Below are positions 15,478 to 24,326 of a stretch of DNA of 60,563 bases, in pieces (the stretch's first letter is position 1; each line of letters opens with the position of its first letter). Source of the stretch: CALGFH01 sp036003705 (GTDB lineage Bacteria; Actinomycetota; CALGFH01). Where the stretch lies: NCBI GenBank assembly GCA_036003705.1, contig DASYSE010000029.1:1-60563 (forward strand), given 5' to 3'. Under the pieces are notes generated by a model. That model ran no database searches. It saw only the letters and a list, made by a program, of their open reading frames with translations, and was not told the origin of the DNA. Position numbers and translations under genes: made by a program.

Positions 15478-15729
15478 CTACTTGATGGACTCGGCGACCT
15501 CGGCCGGGCGCTCCCAGTTCAGCTTGTCCTCGACCAGCTCCTGGAGGGCGACCGAGAGGGCCTTGCGGTTGGGGCCGGCGTCGACCATCGGCGGCACGAA
15601 CTCGCCGATGCCCTCGCCCAGCTGGGAGTAGTAGCCGTTGATCTGCCTGGCCCGCCTGGCGGCCAGGATGACCAGGGTGTACTTGGAGTCGACCCGGGCG
15701 AGCAGGTCGTCGATCTTGGGTTCGATCAT
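15478..15729 (-). CDS. rpoZ: RNA polymerase omega subunit
   Basis: 83 residues; omega helps assemble and stabilise RNA polymerase. MIEPKIDDLLARVDSKYTLVILAARRARQINGYY is the conserved N-terminal region contacting beta-prime. The ATG shares one base with the gmk stop (TGATG), and coaBC follows five bases after its stop. The gmk-rpoZ-coaBC order is widely conserved. Confidence 0.96.
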   Translation of the reverse strand: MIEPKIDDLLARVDSKYTLVILAARRARQINGYYSQLGEGIGEFVPPMVDAGPNRKALSVALQELVEDKLNWERPAEVAESIK

Positions 15730-16373
15730 CAGTGCTTCCGCTCCTTGACGCGCGTGTGACCGCCGTTGATGGTACGCCGCCGGAGCCGATCGACGATCTG
15801 GACCACCTCGCGGGCGGCCATTTCCAGATCGTCGTTGACCACGGTGACGTCGAACTCCGGCTCGGCGGCCAGCTCGTCGGAGGCCTTGGCCAGCCGCCGG
15901 CTGATCTGGGCGTCGGTCTCGGTGCCCCTGGTGCGCAGCCGCCGCTCCAGCTCCTGCAGGCTCGGCGGCGTGACGAACACCATGAAGGCCCCCGGTTCGG
16001 CGGCCTTGACCTGGCGGGCGCCCTGGATGTCGATCTCGACCAGCACGTCGCGGCCCTCGGCCAGGGCGCGGGCGACCGGCTCTCTGGGCGTGCCGTACCG
16101 CTCGCCGAAGATGTCGGCCCACTCCAGGAACCCGCCGGCCTCGATCATCTCGTCGAACTGCTCGCGGTCGACGAAGTAGTAGTGGCGGCCCTCGTCCTCC
16201 CGGGGCCGCGGCCCGCGGGTGGTGGCCGAGATCGACAGCTCCAGATCGGGAACGGCCGCCAGCAGCCTGGCCACGATGGCGCCCTTGCCGACCCCCGACG
16301 GGCCGGCGAGCACGATCAGGCGCCCGCGCCGACCCGTACCCCCGGTTTCCTGGTCCCCCCCACCATTGGTCAA
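15729..16373 (-). CDS. gmk: Guanylate kinase
   Basis: Phosphorylates GMP to GDP. 214 residues; P-loop GPSGVGKG near residue 24, then SISATTRGPRPREDEGRHYYFVD for GMP binding and VLVEIDIQGARQVK. The C-terminal tail RRRTINGGHTRVKERKH is basic. The only available start is TTG at 16373, 13 bases after the mihF stop, with no clear Shine-Dalgarno, so translation probably depends on coupling to mihF. Confidence 0.93.
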   Translation of the reverse strand: MTNGGGDQETGGTGRRGRLIVLAGPSGVGKGAIVARLLAAVPDLELSISATTRGPRPREDEGRHYYFVDREQFDEMIEAGGFLEWADIFGERYGTPREPVARALAEGRDVLVEIDIQGARQVKAAEPGAFMVFVTPPSLQELERRLRTRGTETDAQISRRLAKASDELAAEPEFDVTVVNDDLEMAAREVVQIVDRLRRRTINGGHTRVKERKH

Positions 16374-16386
16374 CGCAAGGTGCTTG

Positions 16387-16704
16387 CTACTTCTTGCCGC
16401 CGAACTCGGCCAGCAGGGCGTCCTTCTGCTTGGAGCCGAGGCCGCGGACCCGACGGGACGCGGAGATGTCGAGCTTCTCCATGATCTTGCGGGCGCGCAC
16501 CTTCCCGACGCCGGGCATGCTCTCGAGCACGCTCGAAACCTTCATCTTGCCGACGGTCTCGTCGCCGTCCTTGCCAAGGACGCTGGCCAGGCTCGTGTTG
16601 CCGCTCTTGAGCTGCGCCTTGAGCTCTGCCCGCTTCCGGCGGGCCTCGGCCGCCTTCTCCAAGGCCTGCTGGCGCTGCTCAGGCGTCAGGGTTGGCAAGG
16701 GCAT
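16387..16704 (-). CDS. mihF: Actinobacterial integration host factor MihF
   Basis: A 105-residue nucleoid protein, sequence-unrelated to HU/IHF of proteobacteria, essential in mycobacteria and involved in DNA compaction and mycobacteriophage L5 integration. The C-terminal helix-two-turn-helix region is clear (SSVLESMPGVGKVRARKIMEKLDISASRRVRGLGSKQKDALLAEF); the N-terminal 40 residues are a charged helix. ATG at 16704 follows AGGAGG by five or six bases. The mihF-gmk-rpoZ order is typical of actinobacteria. Confidence 0.95.
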   Translation of the reverse strand: MPLPTLTPEQRQQALEKAAEARRKRAELKAQLKSGNTSLASVLGKDGDETVGKMKVSSVLESMPGVGKVRARKIMEKLDISASRRVRGLGSKQKDALLAEFGGKK

Positions 16705-16746
16705 TCGTGCCTCCTCTTGACGTCGCACTGGATCGAAGACTGGCGG

Positions 16747-16776
16747 ATTCTATGCACACCTTGGCGGCGTCCACAA
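16747..16776 (-). promoter_or_regulatory. Putative housekeeping promoter of the mihF-gmk-rpoZ run
   Basis: TTGTGG (16776-16771), an 18-base spacer, then TAGAAT (16752-16747), pointing at mihF about 40 bases downstream. A consensus-like TTGACA (16810-16805) lies further upstream but lacks a correctly spaced -10. The rest of the 222-base gap up to pyrF shows no gene. Confidence 0.5.
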
Positions 16777-16926
16777 TCTATCGGCGCTGGTCAGAACCCT
16801 CCTCTGTCAACAAACCACCAAATCGGCCCCAACCATCCGAGGCTTTGGGCTACTTCGCGCGTTCGTCCAGGCCCTGCTCGGCCCCGTCGGGCCGGCCTTG
16901 GGCGCACCCACCCCGGTCGCGGCGGC

Positions 16927-17631
16927 TCATCGGCCGGCGGCCGCCGCGAGCGCCTCGTCGCGCACCGCCCTTGCCGCCGCCCGCACGTCGGCTGACCTGG
17001 TGATCGGCCGCCCGACGACGATCCGGGTGGCACCGGCCAGGATGGCCTCGGCCGGCGTCGCCACCCGCGCCTGGTCGTCACCGTCGGGGGTGGATCCCGG
17101 GCGGACGCCGGGGCAGATCAGCTCGACGGCCGGGCCGAGCAGGGCTCGCAGGGTGCCGGCCTCCAGGGGCGAGCAGACGAGGGCCCGGCAGCCGGCCGCG
17201 ACCGCCAGGGCGGCCAGCCGCGGGACCGCCTCCGCGGCCGGGGGCAGACCGGCCGCGGCCAGGTCGGCCGGCCCGGCGCTGGTCAGGATCGTCACCGCCG
17301 CCACCCGGCAGCGGTCGCCGGCCATCTGGACGGCGGCCTCCAGCATGGCCGGCCCTCCGAGGGCGTGGACGGTGACCAGCTCGGCCCCGGCTAGGACGGC
17401 CGCCCGCGTGCCGCCGGCCACGGCGGCCGGGATGTCGTGCAGCTTGAGGTCGAGCATGACCCGTCGGCCCTCCCCGGCAAGGGCCCCGACCGCGGCCGGG
17501 CCGTGGGCACCGAACAGCTCGAGGCCGACCTTGACCATCCCGGCCGCCTCCCCGGCGGCCCGCGACCAGTCGACCGCTCGGTCCAGGTCGTCGGTGTCCA
17601 GGGCCAGGACCAGCGGCGATTCGATGCTCAA
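16927..17631 (-). CDS. pyrF: Orotidine 5'-phosphate decarboxylase
   Basis: Final step of UMP synthesis. 234 residues; the catalytic loop is MLDLKLHDIP with the Lys/Asp pair, and the phosphate-binding end is CPGVRPGSTPDGDDQARVATPAEAI with IVVGRPIT. TTG at 17631 overlaps the pyrD stop (TTGA), with only a weak AAGG upstream, so coupling to pyrD is likely. It is the last gene of the pyrimidine operon. Confidence 0.96.
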   Translation of the reverse strand: MSIESPLVLALDTDDLDRAVDWSRAAGEAAGMVKVGLELFGAHGPAAVGALAGEGRRVMLDLKLHDIPAAVAGGTRAAVLAGAELVTVHALGGPAMLEAAVQMAGDRCRVAAVTILTSAGPADLAAAGLPPAAEAVPRLAALAVAAGCRALVCSPLEAGTLRALLGPAVELICPGVRPGSTPDGDDQARVATPAEAILAGATRIVVGRPITRSADVRAAARAVRDEALAAAAGR

Positions 17632-18551
17632 CGCTCGGCCTTGAACAACGCCGGCAGCTCGGCGGGCGAGCCGGCGCCCTGGCCGGCGAGGTAGCGCTCC
17701 AGGCCGGCGGCGACCTCGACCACCGCTCGAGGGTTGATGAAGTTGCCGGTGCCGACGGCGACCGCGGTCGCCCCGACGAGCAGGAACTCGGCCGCGTCGG
17801 CGGCGGTGACGATCCCGCCGGTGCCGACGATCGGCACGCCGGGCAGGGCTCCGGCGACCTGCCAGACGCAGCGGACGGCCACCGGCCGGATCGCCGGGCC
17901 GGACAGCCCGCCGGTGGCCGCGGCCAGCCGGGGCCGGCGCCGGCCGACGTCGACGGCCATGCCGAGCAGGGTGTTGATCAGCGTCAGCCCGTCGGCCCCG
18001 GCGTCCACCACCGCCCTGGCCACGGCGACCAGGTCGGTGACGTCGGCGGTGAGCTTGGCCAGCACCGGCTGGTTCGAGGACCGTTTGACCGCCCGGACCA
18101 CTTCGGCCGCCAGCTCCGGGTCGGTGGCGAAGACCTCGCCGCGGTGCTCGACGTTGGGGCAGGACAGGTTGAGCTCGAGCAGGGCGACCGCCGGCTCGCC
18201 GGCCAGGCGGGCGGCCAGCCGGCCGAACTCCTCGGGGCTGCGGCCGACCAGGCTGGCCACGACCGTCGCCCCCGCCTCGGCCAGGAACCGGAGGTCGGTG
18301 GCGCAGAACGCCTCCACGCCCGGGTTCTGCAGGCCGATGGCGTTGAGCATCCCGGAAGGGGTCTCGGCCATCCGCGGGGTCGGGCGGCCGCGCCGGGGCT
18401 CCAGGCTGACCGACTTGGTGACGATGCCGCCCAGCTCGGCAAGGTCGACCCAGCCGGCCATCTCCCGGCCGAACCCGAAGCAGCCCGAGGCGGCCAGCAC
18501 CGGGGTCTTCAGCCGGACCCCGCACAGGTCGACCGCCAGGTCGACGGTCAC
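17628..18551 (-). CDS. pyrD: Dihydroorotate dehydrogenase, class 1B catalytic subunit
   Basis: Oxidises dihydroorotate to orotate with FMN, passing electrons through PyrK to NAD. 307 residues; the catalytic cysteine lies in LELNLSCPNVEH, and AIGLQNPGVEAF, LTADVTDLVAVARAV and GTGGIVTAADAAEFLLVGATAVAVGT form the FMN barrel. Presence of pyrK directly upstream (GTGA overlap) confirms class 1B rather than the membrane-bound quinone-linked class 2. Confidence 0.96.
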   Translation of the reverse strand: MTVDLAVDLCGVRLKTPVLAASGCFGFGREMAGWVDLAELGGIVTKSVSLEPRRGRPTPRMAETPSGMLNAIGLQNPGVEAFCATDLRFLAEAGATVVASLVGRSPEEFGRLAARLAGEPAVALLELNLSCPNVEHRGEVFATDPELAAEVVRAVKRSSNQPVLAKLTADVTDLVAVARAVVDAGADGLTLINTLLGMAVDVGRRRPRLAAATGGLSGPAIRPVAVRCVWQVAGALPGVPIVGTGGIVTAADAAEFLLVGATAVAVGTGNFINPRAVVEVAAGLERYLAGQGAGSPAELPALFKAER

Positions 18552-19429
18552 CTGGCCAGCTCCAGCTCAGGGGTCGGGCCGCCCGGGTAGCCGGCCTCGG
18601 TCCAGGCGATCTCCGCCCCGTCGAACACCGGCCCCTCGAGGCACGACCGGGCCATCCGGGTCGGTTCGCCCCCTGGCCCCCCGTTCCCCGGGCCCCTCCA
18701 GCCGGGCACCGTGACCGGCAGGACGCAGGTGAAGCAGATGCCGGTGCCGCAGGCCATCTGCTCCTCGACCGCGACCTGGCAGGGCACGCCGGCGTCGGCG
18801 GCGACCCGGCTGACCGCGGCCAGCATCGGCATCGGACCGCAGGCGTAGACCCGCCCGGCCCCGGTCCGGGCGAGCAGGTCGGGCAGCGGGTCGGTGACCA
18901 GGCCGCGCCGCCCGGCCGAGCCGTCGTCGGTGGTCACGGCGAGGCTGTGGCCGAGCCGTCTGGCCTCCATGGCGTTGAACAGCCGGTCGGCGGTGGCCGC
19001 CCCGACCACGAAGTCGACCCGGCAGCGGCGCGCCCGCAGCTCGCCGGCCAGAAAGAACAGCGGGGCGGTGCCGTAGCCGCCACCCACCAGCAGGCAGCCG
19101 GCCGGCTCGTCGGGCGGGGTGAACGGCCGGCCGAGCGGGCCGAGCAGGTCGACGACGTCGTGGGGACGGAGCCTGGCCAGTGCGCTGGTCCCCGGCCCGA
19201 CCACGTCGAACACGATCTCGGCGGTGCCCATGGCCGCCCCGGGCCGCTCGACGCGGTGGATCGAGAACGGCCGTCGCAGCGGGAACGAACGGTCGTCCCC
19301 GGCCAGCACCTGGACGAACTGGCCCGGCCGGGCCGCCTCGGCGATCCCGGGCGCGACCAGGGTGAGCGCGTGGTAGGCCCCGACCCGCCGCCGCTCCAGC
19401 ACCTCGCACAGCTCCCGGACCGGAGTCAC
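18548..19429 (-). CDS. pyrK: Dihydroorotate dehydrogenase electron-transfer subunit, with a repeat-derived insert
   Basis: Iron-sulfur flavoprotein that reoxidises PyrD and reduces NAD. 293 residues: an FAD domain (SFPLRRPFSIHRV), an NAD domain (GCLLVGGGYGTAPLFFLA, RVYACGPMPML) and a C-terminal [2Fe-2S] site with CGTGICFTC plus the cysteine in MARSCLEGP. Between the third and fourth cluster cysteines lies an unusual glycine/proline-rich loop (TVPGWRGPGNGGPGGEPTR, about residues 240-258) encoded by a variant of the GC-rich junction repeat. GTG at 19429 overlaps the carB stop. Confidence 0.94.
   Translation of the reverse strand: MTPVRELCEVLERRRVGAYHALTLVAPGIAEAARPGQFVQVLAGDDRSFPLRRPFSIHRVERPGAAMGTAEIVFDVVGPGTSALARLRPHDVVDLLGPLGRPFTPPDEPAGCLLVGGGYGTAPLFFLAGELRARRCRVDFVVGAATADRLFNAMEARRLGHSLAVTTDDGSAGRRGLVTDPLPDLLARTGAGRVYACGPMPMLAAVSRVAADAGVPCQVAVEEQMACGTGICFTCVLPVTVPGWRGPGNGGPGGEPTRMARSCLEGPVFDGAEIAWTEAGYPGGPTPELELAR
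18668..18702. repeat. GC-rich junction repeat, diverged copy inside pyrK
   Basis: Plus-strand sequence of the type CCCCCTGGCCCCCCGTTCCC then CGGGCCCCTCCAGC resembles the copies in ribD and before pyrC. It is in frame and encodes the extra loop before the last iron-sulfur cysteine. Confidence 0.45.
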
Positions 19430-22400
19430 GCCCCGGACCCCTCGCGATTCACCCGAGTCCCCCTGGCCCCACCGGCTGGTGAGGAACCGGATCGTCCACC
19501 GGCTGGGCCGTTGTGCCACGCCTGCAGGGAACGGACGGCCAGCTCGCCGTCCAGGCGGGCCTCGATGCCCTGGACGACGGCGGTGAGGCCGGACAGGGTG
19601 GTGATGCAGGGGATGTCGGCGGCGACGGCGGCGATGCGGATGTCGTAGCCGTCCCCCCTGGCCCCCGACCCCTGGGGGGTGTTGATGACCAGGTCGATCT
19701 CGCCGGCCCGGATCCGGTCGACCACGTTGTCGGGCCCCTCGTGGGCCTTGGCCACGACCGACGCCGGCACGCCGTTGCGGCGCAGGACCCCGGCCGTGCC
19801 GGTGGTGGCGACAAGGGTGAAGCCGAGGTCGGCCAGGCGCTTGGCCGGCAGCACGATCGCCCGCTTGTCGGCGTTGCGCACCGACAGGAACGCCACCCCC
19901 TTGGCCGGCAGCGCGCCGTAGGCGGCCTCCTGGCTCTTGGCGAAGGCGGCCCCGAAGCGGCTGTCCAGCCCGAGGACCTCGCCGGTGGAGCGCATCTCCG
20001 GCCCGAGCAGCGAGTCGGCCCCCGGGAAGCGGGCGAACGGCAGCACCGCCTCCTTGACTCCGACGTGGGCCGGCTCGGAAGCCGACAGGTCGAGCCCGGC
20101 CAGGGTGGACCCGGTCATCAGCAGCGCGGCCGCCTTGGCGACGGGGAGGCCGGTGACCTTCTCGACGAACGGCACCGAGCGGCTGGCCCGCGGGTTGGCC
20201 TCCAGCACGTACAGCCGCTCGCCCTTGAAGGCGAACTGGACGTTGAGGATGCCGATCACTCCGAGGGTGCGGCCGAGCCGGGCGGTGGCCGCGCCGATGG
20301 CGGCGACCTGGTCGGGGCCGAGGGTGATCGGCGGGAGCACGCAGGCCGAGTCGCCGGAGTGGATCCCGGCCTCCTCGATGTGCTCCATCACCCCGCAGAC
20401 CAGCACCTGGCCGGTGGCGTCGCAGAGGGCGTCGACGTCGACCTCGACCGCGTCCTCCAGGAACCGGTCGACCAGGACCGGCCGGTGGCCGTTGGCGCGC
20501 ACGCCGGCGAGGGCGCCGGACCTGGCGAGGGCGGCGGCGTCGTAGCAGACCTCCATGGAACGCCCGCCGAGCACGTAGGAGGGGCGGACCAGCACCGGGT
20601 AGCCGACCCGGTCGGCGACCGCCAGGGCCTGGTCGACGGTGGCCGCCTGGCCCCACGGCGGGGCGTCAAGGCCGCAGCGCTCCAGCACGGCCCCGAACCG
20701 GCCACGGTCCTCGGCCAGGTCGATGGCGTCCGGCGGGGTGCCGAGCAGCGGCACACCGGCCGCGGCCAGCCCGGAGGCCAGGTGCAGCGGCGTCTGCCCG
20801 CCCATGGTCACCACCACCCCGACCAGCTCGCCGCCGGCGGCCTCGGCCCGGCACACCTCCAGCACGTCCTCGCAGGTCAGCGGCTCGATGTAGAGGCGGT
20901 CGGCGACGTCGTAGTCGGTCGAGACGGTCTCGGGGTTGCAGTTGACCATCACCGTCTCGTAGCCGGCCGCCCGCAGCGCCTGCACGGCGTGGACGCAGGC
21001 CGTGTCGAACTCCACCCCCTGGCCGATCCGGTTGGGTCCCGACCCGAGCACCACCACCCGGCGCCGGCCGGTGGCCGGGACCTCGGACTCCTCCTCGTAG
21101 GTCGAGTAGTGGTAGGGGGTCGAGGCCTCGAACTCCCCCGCGCAGGTGTCGACCGAGCGGTAGACAGGCTCCACCCCGAGCGCCCGGCGGCGGGTCCGGA
21201 GCTCGCCCTCGGTGGCGCCGACGATCGCGGCCAGCTGCCGGTCGGAGAACCCGTGCCGTTTGGCCCGCCACAGCAGGCCCCGGCCGAGCTCGTCGATCGA
21301 GCCGGCCGCGGCGACCTCGGCCCTGACCTCGGTGATGCGGGCGATCCCGTCCACGAACCAGGGATCGATGTCGGAGGCCGCGGCGACCTGGTCGACGGTG
21401 CCGCCGAGGCGCAGGGCCCGCTCGACCGCCTCCAGCCGGTCCTCGGTGGGCCGCCCGCAGGCGGCCAGCAGGGCCTCGGGGGCGGCCTCGGGCGTGCCCG
21501 GCGCCGGGTCGGACTCCGGATGGCCGAGGCCGTCGCTGCCGGTCTCGAGGGACCGGAAGGCCTTCTGGAGCGCCTCCGGGAAGGTGCGGCCGATGGCCAT
21601 GACCTCCCCGACCGACTTCATGCGGGTGGTCAGCTCGGTGTCGGCGCCGGGGAACTTCTCGAAGTTGAAGCGGGGCGCCTTGACGACCACATAGTCCAGG
21701 GTCGGCTCGAAGGCGGCGGCGGTCTTGCCGGTGACCTCGTTGCGGATCTCGTCAAGGGTGAACCCGACCGCCAGCAGGGCGGCCACTTTGGCGATCGGGA
21801 AGCCGGTGGCCTTGGAGGCAAGGGCCGAGGAGCGCGACACCCGCGGGTTCATCTCGATCACGACCCGGCGGCCGGTGGCGGGGTCGACCGCGAACTGGAC
21901 GTTGGCCCCGCCGGTCTCGACCCCGACCGCCCGCAGGACGGTCAGGGCGTCGTCCCGCAGCTCCTGGTACTCGCGGTCCGAGAGGGTCATCTGGGGGGCG
22001 ACGGTGACCGAGTCGCCGGTGTGGACGCCCATCGGGTCGAGGTTCTCGATCGAGCAGACGACCACGGCGTTGTCGGCGCGGTCGCGCATCACCTCCAGCT
22101 CGAACTCCTTCCAGCCGAGCACCGACTCCTCCACCAGCACCCGCCCGACCGGGCTGGCGGTCAGGCCCTGGGCCAGCAGCGCGGCCAGGGCGCCGGCCGT
22201 CCCGGCGATGCCGCCGCCCCAGCCACCGAGGGTGAACGACGGCCGCACCACCAGGGGCAGGCCGAGCTCGTCGATCGCGGCCAGCCCCTCGGCCACCGAC
22301 CCGACCTCGACCCCGCGGGGCAGGTCGAGCCCGGCGGCGGTGCAGGTCCTGGTGAACTCCACCCGCGACTCGGCCCTGCGGACGGCGTCGACCCCCGCGC

Positions 22401-22749
22401 CGATCAGCTCGACCCCCAGCCGCTCCAGGGTGCCGTTCTCGTGCAGGGCGACGGCCAGGTTGAGGGCGGTCTGCCCACCGAGGGTGGGCAGCAGGGCGTC
22501 GGGGCGCTCGGCCTCGAGGACGGCCGCGACCGGGCCGGGGGTGAGCGGCTCCAGGTAGGTGGCGTCGGCCACCTCCGGGTCGGTCATGATCGTGGCCGGG
22601 TTCGAGTTGACCAGCACCACCCGCAGGCCGAGCCGGCGCAGGGCCCGGCAGGCCTGGGTCCCGGAGTAGTCGAACTCGGCCGCCTGCCCGATCACGATCG
22701 GTCCCGACCCGACGACCATGACCGACCGCAGCTCCTCCCGCAGCGGCAC
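19426..22749 (-). CDS. carB: Carbamoyl-phosphate synthase, large chain
   Basis: 1107 residues; makes carbamoyl phosphate for pyrimidines and arginine. Two homologous ATP-grasp halves (first from VMVVGSGPIVIGQAAEFDYSGTQ, second from VVVLGSGPNRIGQGVEFD) and a C-terminal allosteric MGS-like domain (IVLPAKRLADLGFTLVATTGTAGVLRRNG, VINTPQG). GTG at 22749 shares one base with the stop of the small upstream gene. The last 20 or so residues (SSPAGGARGTRVNREGSGA) are low complexity beyond the usual end and may come from a degenerate junction repeat. Confidence 0.97.
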   Translation of the reverse strand: MPLREELRSVMVVGSGPIVIGQAAEFDYSGTQACRALRRLGLRVVLVNSNPATIMTDPEVADATYLEPLTPGPVAAVLEAERPDALLPTLGGQTALNLAVALHENGTLERLGVELIGAGVDAVRRAESRVEFTRTCTAAGLDLPRGVEVGSVAEGLAAIDELGLPLVVRPSFTLGGWGGGIAGTAGALAALLAQGLTASPVGRVLVEESVLGWKEFELEVMRDRADNAVVVCSIENLDPMGVHTGDSVTVAPQMTLSDREYQELRDDALTVLRAVGVETGGANVQFAVDPATGRRVVIEMNPRVSRSSALASKATGFPIAKVAALLAVGFTLDEIRNEVTGKTAAAFEPTLDYVVVKAPRFNFEKFPGADTELTTRMKSVGEVMAIGRTFPEALQKAFRSLETGSDGLGHPESDPAPGTPEAAPEALLAACGRPTEDRLEAVERALRLGGTVDQVAAASDIDPWFVDGIARITEVRAEVAAAGSIDELGRGLLWRAKRHGFSDRQLAAIVGATEGELRTRRRALGVEPVYRSVDTCAGEFEASTPYHYSTYEEESEVPATGRRRVVVLGSGPNRIGQGVEFDTACVHAVQALRAAGYETVMVNCNPETVSTDYDVADRLYIEPLTCEDVLEVCRAEAAGGELVGVVVTMGGQTPLHLASGLAAAGVPLLGTPPDAIDLAEDRGRFGAVLERCGLDAPPWGQAATVDQALAVADRVGYPVLVRPSYVLGGRSMEVCYDAAALARSGALAGVRANGHRPVLVDRFLEDAVEVDVDALCDATGQVLVCGVMEHIEEAGIHSGDSACVLPPITLGPDQVAAIGAATARLGRTLGVIGILNVQFAFKGERLYVLEANPRASRSVPFVEKVTGLPVAKAAALLMTGSTLAGLDLSASEPAHVGVKEAVLPFARFPGADSLLGPEMRSTGEVLGLDSRFGAAFAKSQEAAYGALPAKGVAFLSVRNADKRAIVLPAKRLADLGFTLVATTGTAGVLRRNGVPASVVAKAHEGPDNVVDRIRAGEIDLVINTPQGSGARGDGYDIRIAAVAADIPCITTLSGLTAVVQGIEARLDGELAVRSLQAWHNGPAGGRSGSSPAGGARGTRVNREGSGA

Positions 22750-23165
22750 TAGGCGTCACCTCGCAGGACCTCGGGCGGGACCCCGCTGGTGGGTCCGGCT
22801 CCGCCTTCGGTGGCGGCGGACTGGTCGTAGGCGGACTGGCCCGCGTCCCAGCCGTCGTAGAGCCCGTTGGCCATGGCCTCGGCCCACAGGGCCCTGACCT
22901 GGGCCGGGCTGAGCAGGCGGAGGCGGATGGCGAAGCGGCTGGCTCCTTCGACGCTGGCCACCAGGGTGCGCAGCTTGGCCTCGTCCTGGGCGGTGGTGCG
23001 CCGGCCGGTGGGCGACACGCCGGCCTCGGCCTCACCGCGCAGGCTCGCCTTGAGGGTGAACACCCGCCCGAACTCGGCCCGCAGGGCGTCGGCGACCTCC
23101 CCCGCCGGCGGCAGGGTGCCCTCATCGACCCCGCCCAGAGCCCGGAAGGTGCGCTGCTCAGCCAT
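22749..23165 (-). CDS. Unknown protein inserted between carA and carB
   Basis: 138 residues, not recognised. It is soluble and probably mostly helical, with no signal peptide or cysteines. The middle part (LRAEFGRVFTLKASLRGEAEAG, KLRTLVASVEGASRFAIRLRLLSPAQVRALWAEAMANGLYDGWD) looks well structured; the ends are low complexity. The ATG overlaps the carA stop by eight bases and its stop overlaps the carB start, so it is tightly embedded and surely cotranslated with the two synthase subunits. Codon use matches its neighbours. A role in carbamoyl-phosphate synthase assembly or regulation is only a guess from position. Confidence 0.8.
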   Translation of the reverse strand: MAEQRTFRALGGVDEGTLPPAGEVADALRAEFGRVFTLKASLRGEAEAGVSPTGRRTTAQDEAKLRTLVASVEGASRFAIRLRLLSPAQVRALWAEAMANGLYDGWDAGQSAYDQSAATEGGAGPTSGVPPEVLRGDA

Positions 23166-24261
23166 GTCGTGCTACTCCTTGCATGAGGTCGGCGAACCGC
23201 TCGAACATCGGGTGGGCGTCGTGGGGGCCGGGCGCGGCCTCGGGGTGGTACTGGACCGAGAAGGCGGCGACGTCGCGGCACTCCAGGCCCTCGACCACCC
23301 CGTCGTTGGCGTTGCGGTGGGTGACGACCACCCCTGCGGGCAGGCTGTCGCCGTCGACCGCGAAGCCGTGGTTGTGGCTGGTGACCGCGACCCGGCCGGT
23401 GGCCAGCTCGACCACCGGCTGGTTGACGCCCCGGTGGCCGAACTTGAGCCGGACCGTCCGGCCGCCGACCGCCTGGCCGAGCAGCTGGTGGCCGAGGCAG
23501 ATCCCGAACACCGGCACCTGGCCGAGCAGCTCGCGGGTCGCCTGCACGCCGTGGCCGACGGTGGCCGGGTCGCCGGGGCCATTGGACAGCATCACCCCGT
23601 CCGGCCGCCAGGCCAGCGCGTCGGCGGCCGGGGTGGCCGCCGGCACCACCAGCACCCTGGACCCCAGCCGGCGCAGCCGCCTGGCGATGTTGGCCTTGGC
23701 GCCGAAGTCGTACAGCACGACCCGGTGGCGTTCGTCGCCGGCGGCGGGCAGCTCCACCGGCTCGTCCCTGGTCACCCGGTCGACCATGGCCAGGCCGTTG
23801 GGGTCGGGCGCGGCCAGGGCGCGTTCGCGCAGCACGTCGGGGTCGTCGGTCCCGGTCGACAGCGCCCCCCGCATGGCCCCGCGCTGTCGCAGGTGGCGGA
23901 CCAGCCGGCGGGTGTCCAGCCCCTCGACCCCGGGGACGCCGGCCGCCTGCAGCTCCTGGGCCAGGGTGCGCTCGGCCCGCCAGCTCGACGCCCGCCGGGC
24001 GGCCTGCCTGACCAGGAACCCGGCCACCTGGACCCGGTCGGACTCGGCGTCTGCCGGGGTGGTGCCGTAGTTGCCGACCTCGGGCGCGGCCATGCAGACC
24101 AGCTGCCCGGCGTAGGACGGGTCGGTCAGGACCTCCTGGTAGCCCCCCATGGCGGTGTTGAACACCACCTCACCGGCGACCGTGAACGGCCCGGGGGTGA
24201 ACGCCTCGCCGCGAAAGACGGTCCCGTCCTCCAGCACCAGCAGCGTTTCCTGCCGGTTCAT
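23158..24261 (-). CDS. carA: Carbamoyl-phosphate synthase, small (glutaminase) chain
   Basis: Hydrolyses glutamine and channels ammonia to CarB. 367 residues; N-terminal LVLEDGTVFRGEAFTP and FNTAMGGYQEVLTDPSYAGQ; class I glutaminase triad in PVFGICLGHQLLGQA (nucleophile Cys) and QYHPEAAPGPHDAH (His-x-Glu). The start is given as ATG at 24261 (MNRQETLLVLEDG). An ATG at 24330 overlaps the preceding stop as ATGA and would add 23 residues, but those residues come from repeat-like sequence. Confidence 0.95.
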   Translation of the reverse strand: MNRQETLLVLEDGTVFRGEAFTPGPFTVAGEVVFNTAMGGYQEVLTDPSYAGQLVCMAAPEVGNYGTTPADAESDRVQVAGFLVRQAARRASSWRAERTLAQELQAAGVPGVEGLDTRRLVRHLRQRGAMRGALSTGTDDPDVLRERALAAPDPNGLAMVDRVTRDEPVELPAAGDERHRVVLYDFGAKANIARRLRRLGSRVLVVPAATPAADALAWRPDGVMLSNGPGDPATVGHGVQATRELLGQVPVFGICLGHQLLGQAVGGRTVRLKFGHRGVNQPVVELATGRVAVTSHNHGFAVDGDSLPAGVVVTHRNANDGVVEGLECRDVAAFSVQYHPEAAPGPHDAHPMFERFADLMQGVARHG

Positions 24262-24326
24262 CGGGCGGTGATGGACCCTGCCCGCTCCCGGCTGGGCCGT
24301 TGCGGGGTTCCCCCAACCGCTCCGGG

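Noticed and set aside
16805..16810. Consensus TTGACA as the mihF -35 box
   Set aside because: No acceptable -10 box lies 16-18 bases downstream; the TTGTGG/TAGAAT pair fits better.
19513..22752. 1079-residue open frame on the plus strand opposite carB
   Set aside because: It is the antisense shadow of carB, rich in Gly/Asp/His as expected from complementing GC3-biased codons.
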